Assembly (NCBI RefSeq): GCF_004364975.1
Contig: NZ_SOBW01000008.1
Location: forward strand, 496,001 to 560,000
Length of the DNA: 64,000 bases
DNA from: Gelidibacter sediminis
GTDB taxonomy: Bacteria; Bacteroidota; Bacteroidia; Flavobacteriales; Flavobacteriaceae
Direction of reading: 5' to 3'
Shown: in pieces, positions 28,901 through 38,362 of the stretch
How positions within the stretch are numbered: position 1 is the stretch's first letter
Layout: every line of letters starts with the position of its first letter
Program-made: the position numbers and the translations under genes
Notes under the pieces: generated by a model
Database searches by the model: none
The model's input: only the letters and a program-made list of their open reading frames with translations
Told to the model about the DNA's origin: nothing

Positions 28901-29156
28901 GCATAACTGGAGACATTCTACGTTGTTCAAGGTAAATGGTGCTTATGCGCGATTAAAAAACGTAACTATAGGCTATACATTACCTAGTGATGTTATGAAT
29001 AAAGTTGGAATTGAAAAAATGAGAATTTACTTTAGTGGAGAAGATTTATTCACAATAGATCATTTAGATGGAGGTTATGATCCGGAGAATAATGGAGCTT
29101 CTAATATTTATCCATTTACGAAGCGATACGCTTTTGGAATAAACATAACACTTTAA
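25914..29156 (+). CDS. SusC-type TonB-dependent outer-membrane glycan importer
   Basis: A 1080-residue SusC-family protein. After a signal region (about 1-40) comes a carboxypeptidase-D-like regulatory domain (VKGSITDGSGMPLPGANVVV...DFDGNYSIKA, about 75-150), then the plug (RPVNNITTALQGAIPGLTI...NIRGFSSINGGNNPLVIIDGIPGD...VLKDAAASIYGARAAGGVLLITTKKGK, about 170-290), then the 22-strand barrel ending YAFGINITL. No N-terminal STN domain is seen, so it is a plain importer and not a sigma/anti-sigma transducer. It pairs with SusD (gap of 4 bases) to bind and import oligosaccharides. It is preceded by two LacI-type operators. Confidence 0.95.
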   Translation: MMKNSCFDKKLQFLLNQVIRKGILFLSIASLTSFNAHAESNVNIPVLRQNLLVSNSILTDAFSLSDNVQDGIVKGSITDGSGMPLPGANVVVISSNIGAVADFDGNYSIKAKRGDVLEFSYLGMHKKSITVGDTNTINVVLEEDANALEEVIVVGYGTQNRKTLAGAVDQIGSQIIEDRPVNNITTALQGAIPGLTITKSSGQPGRENFNINIRGFSSINGGNNPLVIIDGIPGDLSLLNPNDIANVTVLKDAAASIYGARAAGGVLLITTKKGKKGGKPKIELNSTYAISSPANLFELVDVRQWAEMEIDAIANAGGRSDWEDWIDDIGPDTPPLYLDAAGNAIFFQTTNLNDIVFENGHQQQYNASISGGGEHSDYLFSAGYVFTDGIIAPASDDNERLNLRMNYGFDISNKLRIDTRISIEDNKRRESADVHTGARTSSIDRALESVVSNYVWFPALTPEGRPFGQWGWGSPIGQFDNGLKQQNTNVIRTNASVKWKPIKGLTVTGQAGITSTNRNTSNRTKQVPLYNGRDEFAYFEWGTNIPFAYKQNEKTTYRNYTGFFDYETTFDDKHEISVTAGASHEEQEFQWFFAQRQDFSQEELFALSLGGSENQQAAGGGNHWAIKSFFGRARYVFDSKYILEGNFRRDGTSRFSPDQRWGNFYGVFGAWVLSEESFMANQNVFDNLKLRASWGQTGNQSAGGLYDYLPNINLGINNYPFGASPSATLGAGEAGLVSTIRTWENLETTNLGIDASFLNSRLNVGFDYFIKNNDNMLVGVNLPAVLGGTPPAQNIGELETKGWELNLGWNDQTSSGFSYGVKFNLADNTNKLIDLNGADLARSGLNGVREGFPINTYFGYNFTGLIQNQQELDAFSSLENVPSSQLGLGDSMFEDINGDGKLSAVDDDGNDADIVPLGTIQPRYTFGVNLTAAYKGWDFSAFIQGVGKRTHFYQGDFAIPWSQPWRPPLKRFYGNTWTPENTGAPFPRLIQNDVRWHNWRHSTLFKVNGAYARLKNVTIGYTLPSDVMNKVGIEKMRIYFSGEDLFTIDHLDGGYDPENNGASNIYPFTKRYAFGINITL

Positions 29157-29160
29157 AATT

Positions 29161-30819
29161 ATGAAAAAGATGATAAATAAAATTAAAACAATAGCGGTAA
29201 TAGTTTTAGCTATAGTCTTAAATTCATGTGACAAAGACTTAGACTTGGCTCCTTTAGATCAATTGTCTCCCGCTACATTTTGGAAAAGTGGTGATGATTG
29301 GAGATCTTGGGCTAACAATTACTATGGGAACTTAGGAAGTCATGCTAGCGGAACCTTAGATCTTAATTCAGATTTTAGCATGGGACAGGGTTCTAATGGT
29401 GTAAGTTCAGGTAATATTCTTTTATCTCAATCAGATGGTGCTTGGAATGGTTCATACGAGGCTATTCGTTCTATGAATATTGCCATAGCGCAATATGATC
29501 TGGTTTCACCAGAAATTCAAGATGAAGCAGAAAGATATGTGGCAGAGATACGCTTTTTCCGTGCTTGGACCTATTTTGGACTTCTAAAGCGTTTTGGAGG
29601 TGTTCCTTTAGTAGATAAACCTTTAGATATCGATTCAGAAGAATTATTTGCTCCAAGATCAACTAGAGGTGAGGTGGCAGATTTTATAATAGCTGATTTG
29701 GATTGGGCCATATCAAGATTGCCTGGTCATAATGAAATAGGTGATAGCGAATTAGGTCGTATTTCTGCTGATGCTGCACAAGCCTTTAAATCTAGAGTAG
29801 GGCTTTTTGAAGGAACATGGCAAAAATACCATGGCGGTGGTGATAGTGGTCGCTTTTTAGATGCAGCTATAAATGGAGCTAATGCTGTTATTAATGGTGG
29901 TAACTTTGGTATCTATGATGATATGGGAGCAGACAGTTACTATTTCTTGTTTTTAGATGAAGGACAAGGTAGTTCAGAAACTATTTTAGCACGTAGATAT
30001 GATGCTGGTTTAAACCAAACACATAATACATCGCGTTGGGTAGATACACAACATGCTGCACCAACTAAAAATTTAGCTGATTTATATGTGTGTACAGATG
30101 GATTACCAATAGAGGATTCTCCTTTATTTCAAGGCAAAGCTACTTTGAGTTCTGAATTTGAAAATAGGGATTTAAGAATGTTAGGAACTATCATGAAACC
30201 AGGTACTATTAGAAATGTTGACGGGAATGATGTTGAGCAGCGTCCGGTAATTGGAACAGGTAATGGGTTAACACCAACAGGATACCAGTCCAGAAAGTTT
30301 CTTGCTAATGGTGCCAATGCGACTTCTGGCCAACAAACTTATGATTGGATGGCTATTCGTTATGCTGAGGTACTGCTTAACCTAGCTGAAGCATTATACG
30401 AAAAGGACGGCAGTATTTCTGATGCAGATCTTAACAGATCTATTAACCATTTAAGAGCCAGAGCAGGTGTTGCCGATTTAACAAATGCTTTTGTAACTAT
30501 TAATAGTCTCGATATGTTAGAAGAGATTAGAAGAGAAAGAAATGTTGAATTAGCTTACGAAGGATTTAGATACGATGACCTTAGACGTTGGAAAACGGCT
30601 CAGGATGTACTGCCAATGGCTTTAAGAGGCGTGCAGTTTGATGGAACCGAATTTGAGACAGAATATCCAGATGTTGTTGTTAATACGGATGGCGATGGAT
30701 TTATTGTTGTAGATCCGGCGGCTACTAGATCATTTGTAGATCCTAAGAATTACCTATTTTCAATTCCTACGGATGAAATACAGCTAAATGACAATCTAGA
30801 GCAAAACCCAGGTTGGTAA
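29161..30819 (+). CDS. SusD/RagB-type glycan-binding lipoprotein
   Basis: A 552-residue surface lipoprotein (NSCDKD lipobox at about 21-23), directly after susC. SusD landmarks are present: LDLAPLDQLSPATFWKSGDDW, the EIRFFRAWTYFGLLKRFGGVPLVDKPL segment (helical TPR-like region), WMAIRYAEVLLNLAEALYE, EEIRRERNVELAYEGFRYDDLRRWK and the C-terminal YLFSIPTDEIQLNDNLEQNPGW. It forms the lid on the SusC barrel. No carbohydrate specificity can be read from sequence. Confidence 0.95.
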   Translation: MKKMINKIKTIAVIVLAIVLNSCDKDLDLAPLDQLSPATFWKSGDDWRSWANNYYGNLGSHASGTLDLNSDFSMGQGSNGVSSGNILLSQSDGAWNGSYEAIRSMNIAIAQYDLVSPEIQDEAERYVAEIRFFRAWTYFGLLKRFGGVPLVDKPLDIDSEELFAPRSTRGEVADFIIADLDWAISRLPGHNEIGDSELGRISADAAQAFKSRVGLFEGTWQKYHGGGDSGRFLDAAINGANAVINGGNFGIYDDMGADSYYFLFLDEGQGSSETILARRYDAGLNQTHNTSRWVDTQHAAPTKNLADLYVCTDGLPIEDSPLFQGKATLSSEFENRDLRMLGTIMKPGTIRNVDGNDVEQRPVIGTGNGLTPTGYQSRKFLANGANATSGQQTYDWMAIRYAEVLLNLAEALYEKDGSISDADLNRSINHLRARAGVADLTNAFVTINSLDMLEEIRRERNVELAYEGFRYDDLRRWKTAQDVLPMALRGVQFDGTEFETEYPDVVVNTDGDGFIVVDPAATRSFVDPKNYLFSIPTDEIQLNDNLEQNPGW

Positions 30820-31161
30820 AAATTTTAAATAATAGTAAAAGTTGTTTTAGTTTTTTTAATTGAGTTGAGTTTAGTTTTACGTTTAGTTAGCGTGAATATT
30901 AGGGAGCCGAAAGGCTCCCTATTTTTATAACTGATGTATACCATTTATGTCATAGAATAGTTGTGAAAACCAACTGGATATACATAAGTGTTAAATATTT
31001 ACATATAATATAAAAATTTAAATACTAGAACTATATTGCTAAATCTATTTAGCAAATTGAATGTTATTGGGTCAAGCTATGAATATAATGACTATAGAGT
31101 GCAGTTAACGGATAAGTCATTTTGGCATTTGTCATTCTTTTCATCCATAAACTATTTTAGA
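30820..31161 (+). promoter_or_regulatory. Intergenic region: terminator then LacI-type operator
   Basis: 342 bases. The susCD terminator occupies 30900-30926. A 20-bp near-perfect palindrome, TTGCTAAATCTATTTAGCAA, lies at 31036-31055, 106 bases upstream of the split GH172 gene. The same repressor is thus expected to act on the next transcription unit. Confidence 0.75.
30900..30926 (+). terminator. Rho-independent terminator of susCD
   Basis: Perfect 8-bp stem AGGGAGCC/GGCTCCCT with a GAAA loop (30901-30920), followed by ATTTTT. A GNRA-type loop and a U-tract make this a strong terminator. Confidence 0.92.
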
Positions 31162-33177
31162 ATGAAGATACATATAGCTGTTCCGTTTTTATTGTTAATA
31201 GGTTCCGTTGCAGGACAAGAAATTGTTGCCAATCCGGATATAACCATAGCTACTCTTTTAGATGAAATGGTTAATAAGGATGAATTGGCAACGCTTCCCA
31301 TGTATTCCTTTAAAACCTTACAAGCCAGTAGTTACTCGCGTCAGTCGATTGCAAAAAACAAGGAGGGTTGGTTTGATAATGCAGATGCTAGTCAGTTTGT
31401 ACGTGCTGAAGTTAATGAAGGTCGTAAAGAACATGTTCTTATGGATGCGGAAGGTCCAGGAGCCATTGTAAGGTTTTGGAGCACTTGGCATGCACAAAAA
31501 TTTTCTATGGGTACCCTTAGGATTTATTTTGATAATGCGTCAAGTCCACAGATAGAAGGTAGGATAGATGAAATTATCTCTTCAAATAAATATGTAGGTG
31601 CCCCTCTGTCGCAACGAGTAGCCTCGTTTCAGGAGAACGGGGGTTGGTTTGAAGGGCATAACCTATATTTTCCATTGCCCTATGCCAAACATTGTAAAGT
31701 AACGTACCAGAAGGAAGATGAAAGTGTAGACGATGTGCTTTATTATCAAATTAATTATCGGTAGTATACCTCTGAAGTATTGATGAAGTCTTATATAAAA
31801 GGAGATTGGGAAAATGGAAAATTTCAGAAGAACATAAGTATTACATCTCAAAAATTCGGACTTCACGAATCGACTATCAGCAACGGAAAGAAATCTTCAT
31901 TTAGCGGTGTTTTAAAGGCAGGTGAATCCATATCAACTAGGGTCAATGGAGGTAGGGCAATAAGGAAGTTAGCTGTAAAGTTAAATGCAGTACATATGGA
32001 ACAAGCCTTACGTGCTACAGTAATAGCTATGGAGTTTGATGGAAAAAACACTGTTTGGGTACCCGTAGGAGATTTATTTGGAACTGGTTACAAGATTTCA
32101 CCATATAAAGGTTTGCTGAGTGAAGTAAATGAAGAGGGGGGAATGACATTGTATTTTCCGATGCCTTTTCAGGAATCAGCAAAAATTACGATTCATAATT
32201 ATGGAAAAGAGGCTATTGAATTGGTGAAAATGGATGTGCACCATGCTTCTTGGGAATGGGATGAAAGAAGCCTTTATTTTCATGCTAACTGGCGTAATTA
32301 TCCAAATATTGAAACTTCAGAAAAAAAGGATGTCAATTTTATTACTATTTCAGGAAAAGGCAAATATGTTGGAGATGTATTGACACTTTTTAACAATAGT
32401 TATCATTGGTGGGGAGAAGGTGATGAAAAGATTTTTGTGGATGGAGAAAAGTTCCCTTCTAATTTCGGAACAGGTACAGAAGACTATTATGGCTATGCTT
32501 GGTGTAGTGTTGCTGATTTTGAAGCACCATTTATTGCCCAACCTATTGGAGATGGCAATAGAAGCCCAGGGTTAACGGTCAATAGTCGTTGGAGATCGTT
32601 GGATGTAATTCCCTTTGAGAAATCGTTAAAGTTTGATATGGAAATTTGGCATTGGGCATCCACCCACATGGACTATGCGCCTACTACATTTTGGTATGGA
32701 ACTAAAGATGCTAAAGCAGAATTTTCAGAAAGCGTAAAAAATGTTCAAATCCCGGTAAGATTTGCTGATAAATTCGAAGCCGAAGGTTTTGCTATTAATG
32801 AGGTAAGGGGAGGAGAAGCGATCATTCAAGCTTTTCTTTTGTTTGATTGGAGTGCTCGTAATCATTTGTTATGGAAGGGTATTAAAAAGAATGACGTATT
32901 AAAGACTGGTTTTTACTCTGAAAATGAACGTTTGGGTGAATTGACCATGGTATTTACCCATGCAGCCGATTACGTAATAGTTGACGTAATGTTGAACGAT
33001 GAATTAATTTTTGAAAACTTGGATTTATATAATGAAAAGCTGAGTATTAAAAAACACCCTTTAAGGAATGGAAAAATAAAGAAAGGAAATAATACACTAA
33101 AACTAATAGTTAAAGGAGCTAATAAAGCTAACCCTAAGGCAGATAAATTGGGAGTCGATTATTTAATTGTAGAATAG
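31162..33177 (+). pseudogene. GH172 (DUF2961) gene interrupted by one in-frame TAG
   Basis: The reading frame starts at the ATG at 31162 (signal peptide MKIHIAVPFLLLIGSVAGQ), reaches TAG at 31762-31764 after YYQINYR, and continues in the same frame to 33177. The paralog at 38363 has REY at this point where this gene has R-stop-Y, so one base change (GAG to TAG) explains the break. Both halves align with GH172: PGAIVRFWSTWHA upstream, and WWGEGDEKIFVDGE plus GTGTEDYY (the two catalytic glutamate motifs) downstream. Full-length it would be 671 residues. GH172 members include difructose-anhydride and alpha-D-arabinofuranosidase enzymes. Possible explanations are a true nonsense mutation, readthrough or a sequencing error. 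Confidence 0.85.
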
Positions 33178-33216
33178 TTTAAAAAATATATATAGGAATA
33201 CTAAAAAGAGGTAGTT

Positions 33217-34347
33217 ATGGGTTTTGATGGATTAAATATGTCATTAGGGAATTTAAGTCTGCTTTCAAATGCGCAATCACGCTGTATTACCGCAGAAAAC
33301 CCTACAGGAGGAATTGGAGCAGGTGGAAGAGCAAAAAAAGGTTTTGCTGAAAAACAGGCCAGTGAGTTAGGACAAGGCTGGAAAGTAAACCCTGCAATCA
33401 CAATTGCTCCGAAGGAAACTGTTGTGATAGCAGATATTCAAGAGATGGGTAATATTCAAAGTATTTGGATGACTGGTCTTATATCCAGAGATCTGATTAT
33501 TAGAATCTATTGGGATAATCAAGAACATCCATCTGTAGAAGTGCCATTTCCAGATTTTTTTGCGAGTGGTTATATTGATAATACTGATATGTTGTTGGGT
33601 GGTGAATTCGACCCTTTGGTTTCAATTCCAGTAGCAGTAAATCCTTCAAATGCATTTAACTGTTTTTGGTCTATGCCGTTTAAGGAACGGTGTTACTTCA
33701 CCATAGAAAACAGAAGTGATATTGATAGGGTTTTATATTATCAGATCAATTACCAATTAACACGAATACCTGAAAAATGTGCCTACTTTCATGCTTCATT
33801 TAGAAGATCAAACCCTGTTAAAAAAAATGAGGTTCATACTATTATAGACAATATAGAAGGAGAAGGTCATTATGTCGGTACAGCCATGAGTGTTGGTTTA
33901 AACGGTGCCGGTGGATGGTGGGGAGAAGGTGAAGTAAAGTTTTTTATCGATAAGGATGATGAATTCCCTACAATTTGTGGTACTGGCTTGGAAGATTATT
34001 TTTTAGGAGCCTTTAATTGGGAAACAAATAAAGGATACACAATGTATAATTCACCTTATGGAGGCTTCCATAAGTATGAAGCTCCAGATGGTTTATATAA
34101 AATTCAACCACGATTTTCATTGTACCGTTGGCATATACAAGATCCTATTCGGTTTAAAGGAAAATTAAAAGTTACTGTACAGGACCTTGGCTGGAAGAAT
34201 TTCAATACAAAACAGTTTGACAACGTTGAAGAACGAAAGTATTTAATGCGTCAAGATGATATAGCTACAGTTGCCTTTTGGTACCAGACATTACCAAGTA
34301 TTCAATTGAAAGCATTACCAAATAAAGAAGGACTGTCTATTCAATAA
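33217..34347 (+). CDS. Cytoplasmic GH172 (DUF2961) glycoside hydrolase
   Basis: A 376-residue GH172 protein without a signal peptide, hence cytoplasmic. It starts MGFDGLNMSLGNLSLLSNAQSRCITAENPTGG, the common N-terminus of the family. The glutamates of the catalytic centre lie in WWGEGEVKFFID (E237/E239) and GTGLEDYF (E259). Size matches characterised hexameric GH172 enzymes (about 380-450 residues). Known activities in the family are alpha-D-fructofuranosidase/difructose dianhydride I synthase and alpha-D-arabinofuranosidase. A GPH symporter gene starts 16 bases downstream, implying that a short oligosaccharide is imported and split inside the cell. Confidence 0.88.
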   Translation: MGFDGLNMSLGNLSLLSNAQSRCITAENPTGGIGAGGRAKKGFAEKQASELGQGWKVNPAITIAPKETVVIADIQEMGNIQSIWMTGLISRDLIIRIYWDNQEHPSVEVPFPDFFASGYIDNTDMLLGGEFDPLVSIPVAVNPSNAFNCFWSMPFKERCYFTIENRSDIDRVLYYQINYQLTRIPEKCAYFHASFRRSNPVKKNEVHTIIDNIEGEGHYVGTAMSVGLNGAGGWWGEGEVKFFIDKDDEFPTICGTGLEDYFLGAFNWETNKGYTMYNSPYGGFHKYEAPDGLYKIQPRFSLYRWHIQDPIRFKGKLKVTVQDLGWKNFNTKQFDNVEERKYLMRQDDIATVAFWYQTLPSIQLKALPNKEGLSIQ

Positions 34348-34363
34348 ACATTTATAATAAATA

Positions 34364-35725
34364 ATGAATTTGAACAAAAATAAAGATCAGGTAGGATTGC
34401 TTGAAAAAATAGGATATGGATTGGGCGATACTGCAGGTAACTTTGTGTATCAATCAGTATTATTATTACTTGGTTTTTTCTATACAGAAATTTATGGACT
34501 GAGTACAACTACAGTAGCCACCATTTTTTTAGTGGTAAGAATTGTAGATGCCGTTACAGATCCCATAATGGGGGCTATCGTTGATAGAACTAATACAAAA
34601 TGGGGGAAATACCGTCCATATTTAATCATATTAGCGGTTCCTTATGCCATAGCCAGTGTGCTGGTTTTTACAGTTCCGGATTTGGGTCCTGAAGGAAAAG
34701 TTATTTATGCTTACGCCACATATACCACCTTAATGTTATTATTTACGGCTACTAATATACCTTATGGAGCCTTAACCGGTGTCATGACAAGTGATCCTAA
34801 AGAGAGAGCATCAATAAATGCAACTAGATTTATGTTTGCTACAGGAGGTGGGCTTATTGTAACATCCTTAGTGCTTCCTTTAACGAACTATTGGAGCGAT
34901 CCGGCAATAGGATATAGAAATGCCATGATTTTAATGGCTATTTTATCTGTTATACTGTTTGTAATCTGTTTTGCTACAACCAAAGAACGTGTTAAAGGGC
35001 TGGCTTCAGAAAAAGGAAAGGGGAATTTTATTAAGGATATCAAATTTGTTTTTAAAAATGATCAATATCGTTTGGTAGCTCTGGCAACACTATTAATGGT
35101 GAGTGCACAAACAATTAAAAATACAACACAATTATTCTACATAACCATTTATGTTGAAGACGCAGTGGCCTATTCAGCTTTATTTTTATCCATTTGGATG
35201 GTTGGAGGAATGATAGGAGCACAGCTAGCAACAAAAGTGCTGGATATAATGGATAAAAGAAAGGCATATATTATGTTATTGTATATATGTGCTATTATGT
35301 CTGCAATTTCCTATTTCGTTGGAAACACAAATATCATTTTAATTATGGTAATACAGTTTTTTGTAGGATTCTTTAACCAAATGATTGCTCCTATATGGTT
35401 CACATTTACAGCAGATGCTGTTGATTATGGTGAGTTGAAATTTTACAAACGAATGGACGGATTAACACTTTCATTTACCTTGTTTTCTTTAAAATTAGGA
35501 CTTTCGATAGGAGGTGCATTAGCCATGACGATTATGGGCTATTATGGATATGTAAGTGGAGGAGTTGAACAAACCCTTAAAGCTACGAATGGTATTCTAT
35601 TTGTCTTCGCAATTGTCCCAGCAATTGTATTTGTATTAACTGCGTTGGTGGTGAGTTTATTTAAATTAAATAGCAAAACAATAGCTCTAAATGCTTTAAA
35701 ACTTCAAGAGTTAAGAATTAAATAA
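34364..35725 (+). CDS. GPH-family (MelB/XylP-type) sugar-cation symporter
   Basis: A 453-residue membrane protein with about 12 hydrophobic segments. The glycoside-pentoside-hexuronide symporter signatures are clear: GYGLGDTAGNFVYQ at the start, VRIVDAVTDPIMGAIVDRTNTKWGKYRPYL between helices 2 and 3, and DAVDYGELKFYKRMDGL in the second half. These transporters use Na+ or H+ to import glycosides and pentosides. Its position next to the cytoplasmic GH172 suggests a di- or oligosaccharide substrate, complementing the FucP-type permease for free monosaccharide. Confidence 0.9.
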   Translation: MNLNKNKDQVGLLEKIGYGLGDTAGNFVYQSVLLLLGFFYTEIYGLSTTTVATIFLVVRIVDAVTDPIMGAIVDRTNTKWGKYRPYLIILAVPYAIASVLVFTVPDLGPEGKVIYAYATYTTLMLLFTATNIPYGALTGVMTSDPKERASINATRFMFATGGGLIVTSLVLPLTNYWSDPAIGYRNAMILMAILSVILFVICFATTKERVKGLASEKGKGNFIKDIKFVFKNDQYRLVALATLLMVSAQTIKNTTQLFYITIYVEDAVAYSALFLSIWMVGGMIGAQLATKVLDIMDKRKAYIMLLYICAIMSAISYFVGNTNIILIMVIQFFVGFFNQMIAPIWFTFTADAVDYGELKFYKRMDGLTLSFTLFSLKLGLSIGGALAMTIMGYYGYVSGGVEQTLKATNGILFVFAIVPAIVFVLTALVVSLFKLNSKTIALNALKLQELRIK

Positions 35726-35756
35726 AATGAATAATTAAATAAAAAATATATCAATA

Positions 35757-38117
35757 ATGAATGTAAAAAAACAAAGAAAAATAAGCTTTTTATTAGTCTT
35801 GTTATTAGCAGGTATAAATAATGCGTTTGCACAATATACACAGTTTTATGTATCTCCTTTGGGTAGTAATTTCAATGTTGGTTCTAAAGAAAAACCATGG
35901 AAAACTTTAGAATACGCAAAAGATCAGGCAAGAAAAGTAGAAGACTATGTTGTAATAAACCTTTTTGATGGCATTTATACATTAAATAAATCATTAACAC
36001 TAAGTAGTGAAGATTCTAATATTTCGTTTAAAGCTGTTGATGGTTCAAAACCAATAATTAGTGGTGGGGTAAAGATTACTAGATGGAAGGACACCAATAA
36101 AGATGGGATATGGACAGCAAAAGTGTCTTCAGGTTTAGAAGGAAGGCACCTATATATTAATGGTAAAAGAGCTATAAGGGCACGAACCGTTAATGCCGAT
36201 GGATGGGAAAGAATAGCACACACACCTAAACAATGTGGATCTGTATCATGTAGAGATGATGAAAATACACCAAATGGATTTAAGGTGCCAAAAGATTTTC
36301 CTAAGCTGTCAAATGTAGCAGATGTTGAAATGGTGAACATTATGCGTTGGAAAATGTATAGAGGTAAACTTCATAAAATAGAAGATAATATCGCTTATGT
36401 CGATCAGAAATATTGGGATCTTGCCAAAATTGGACCTTTTGGACTTTTGAACAATAAGGCCACAGAAGCAGTTAACTGGTTGGAAAATGCCATTGAATTT
36501 TTGGATGAAGATGGAGAGTGGTATTTAGATAAAAAGAATGGTACTCTTTACTATAAACCTAGACAAGGAGAGCAATTAAATGAGTCTGATGTGGTCATCT
36601 CGAATGTTGAAAAACTTGTTAATGCTGACGGAGTAGAAAATGTATCTTTTGAAGGAATAACGTTTGCTTATGCAAATTGGAATCAACCTTCTACATCTCT
36701 TGGTTATGTGAGTATCCAATCTGGTGCTGTTCTCGCAGATCCAGATTACCAGTCTATCGAAGATGCTTTTGAAGGTTTGGTTGATATTCCAGGGAATGTT
36801 CATTTTAAAAATTCAAGAAATGTAGTGATGAAAGGAAACACCTTTCAGCATCTGGGAGGAACGGCTTTGAATTTTGATACGAATAACCAATATGTTAATA
36901 TTTTCGGTAATACCTTCAACGATATTTCAGGTTCGGCCATTACGATTGGGAATTTACAAGATCATCATATTGTAAATGAAAAAATAAGCCGTGAAATTAT
37001 TATCGACAATAATAGTATTAAAAATGTAGGTGTTGAGTACTGGGATGTTTGTGCTATTAAATGTTCGTTTGTGAAGGATGCAGCGATTGTTAACAATTCA
37101 ATCAATGGATCTTCAGCAGGTGGAATTACCCTTGGATGGGGTTGGGGGCGTTATGACGTTGATAACTTCGATTTCTGGAAAGATGGTTCTGATAAAGCAT
37201 ACAACCATCCTACAGTTGCCGGCGGTGTTTTGGTAGCACATAATAAAATTACCAATGTAACTACAAAACTGGGTGATACTGCTGCTATATATAATTTAGG
37301 AGCTTCTCCAGACACAAAATGGTATGCCAATTATATTGAAAATGTGGCGCATCCAGAAGCTCGATTTTGTAGTGCCTATAGTCATGGAATCTATATTGAC
37401 AATGGATCTAGAGGAATAGAAATTAAAGATAATATAGTAATAGGTAGTTCTCATGAACCTTATTTAGCAAACGGATCTCATGATTATAACATACGTGGTG
37501 AAGCCTACTATTATAAAGATGATGCTGGAGAATACCCGGCGTGGATAAAAGAAAAATCAGGTGTAAAACCTGAAATTTCAGAATTAAGGCATAGAGAGGA
37601 AATTGAAAAATTATTTCCTGAGGCCTTACCTGTCAATAATAAATTCTATATAGAAACAAAAGGTGTAGCTGTAGGTAGAAATATAATAGCTGTGGGTAGT
37701 GCTATAAACAGTAAAGCATCGTTTGCTACAGATGGCAAAACAGAAACTTACTGGAGAGGCAAAGGAAAAGAAGGAGAGTTGGTTTTAGATTTAGGTAAAG
37801 TATCTGATATATACTATGTGAATTCGGCTTTTGGCTACATTGAGCAAGGAACAAAAAAGGAAGTGTATTTCAAAAACGGTTACGAATTCGAGTATTTTAC
37901 TTCTATGGATGGTATAAAATGGACTTCTTATGGTGAAGGGAAAAAAGTGTCAACACTTGCTATAAATCAACAATATGGTGAAGATCAAAAGCCCGTTGAA
38001 GCTAGATATGTGAAACTGAAAGTTCATAGTTCAGGAGATCATCAGTTAGGTGTATTACGATTTAAAGTGGTAGACCAAGAGCCTGTTTATGGAGGCCGTA
38101 AATTTGGACCACAATAG
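35757..38117 (+). CDS. GH141-like right-handed beta-helix enzyme with CBM32-like tail
   Basis: A 786-residue secreted protein with a signal peptide ending AFAQ. The region TQFYVSPLGSNFNVGSKEKPWKTLEYAKDQAR, then ISGGVKITRW..., then RHLYINGKRAIRARTVNADGW is the hallmark N-terminus of GH141 proteins. Parallel beta-helix repeats follow (about 290-560: VSFEGITFAYANWN, NVHFKNSRNVVMKGNTFQHLGG, NIFGNTFNDISGSAI). The C-terminal 130 residues look like an F5/8/CBM32 domain (INSKASFATDGKTETYWRGKGKEGELVLDLG). Characterised GH141 enzymes are alpha-L-fucosidases and xylanases. The catalytic residues cannot be marked by eye. Confidence 0.75.
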   Translation: MNVKKQRKISFLLVLLLAGINNAFAQYTQFYVSPLGSNFNVGSKEKPWKTLEYAKDQARKVEDYVVINLFDGIYTLNKSLTLSSEDSNISFKAVDGSKPIISGGVKITRWKDTNKDGIWTAKVSSGLEGRHLYINGKRAIRARTVNADGWERIAHTPKQCGSVSCRDDENTPNGFKVPKDFPKLSNVADVEMVNIMRWKMYRGKLHKIEDNIAYVDQKYWDLAKIGPFGLLNNKATEAVNWLENAIEFLDEDGEWYLDKKNGTLYYKPRQGEQLNESDVVISNVEKLVNADGVENVSFEGITFAYANWNQPSTSLGYVSIQSGAVLADPDYQSIEDAFEGLVDIPGNVHFKNSRNVVMKGNTFQHLGGTALNFDTNNQYVNIFGNTFNDISGSAITIGNLQDHHIVNEKISREIIIDNNSIKNVGVEYWDVCAIKCSFVKDAAIVNNSINGSSAGGITLGWGWGRYDVDNFDFWKDGSDKAYNHPTVAGGVLVAHNKITNVTTKLGDTAAIYNLGASPDTKWYANYIENVAHPEARFCSAYSHGIYIDNGSRGIEIKDNIVIGSSHEPYLANGSHDYNIRGEAYYYKDDAGEYPAWIKEKSGVKPEISELRHREEIEKLFPEALPVNNKFYIETKGVAVGRNIIAVGSAINSKASFATDGKTETYWRGKGKEGELVLDLGKVSDIYYVNSAFGYIEQGTKKEVYFKNGYEFEYFTSMDGIKWTSYGEGKKVSTLAINQQYGEDQKPVEARYVKLKVHSSGDHQLGVLRFKVVDQEPVYGGRKFGPQ

Positions 38118-38192
38118 TGCAATTTTTTCTAAACAACATGTAAAAAAAATTATATAATCGGTACTATTATAAATTTTTAATTCCATCATATT

Positions 38193-38336
38193 ATGTACAA
38201 ACTCATATCATTATCATTAGTGATTGTTGTTTTCTCTAATGTTGGCTGTACATTAAAAAAGATACATGAAATAAATACTTATAAGATTATTCCTCAGCCT
38301 GTTAAACTTGTTATGGGCAGAAATTCAATTAATTAA
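38193..38336 (+). pseudogene. 5' remnant of a GH20 beta-hexosaminidase-like lipoprotein gene
   Basis: A 47-codon open frame starting at the ATG at 38193: a lipoprotein leader (MYKLISLSLVIVVFSNVGC) followed by YKIIPQPVKLVMG, which is the opening of the GH20 N-terminal domain (compare AIIPKPLAMETAKGKF in the intact GH20 gene at 46250). The frame then stops at 38334-38336, just before the next GH172 gene. It appears to be the stump of a second hexosaminidase gene lost by deletion. Confidence 0.7.
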
Positions 38337-38362
38337 ATAGTTTAAATATTAAAATCAGATTA

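Noticed and set aside
31036-31161. A start at the TTG at 31036 for the GH172 gene
   Set aside because: The TTG lies inside the LacI-type operator palindrome, and the 42 added residues do not look like a leader; the ATG at 31162 gives a proper signal peptide.
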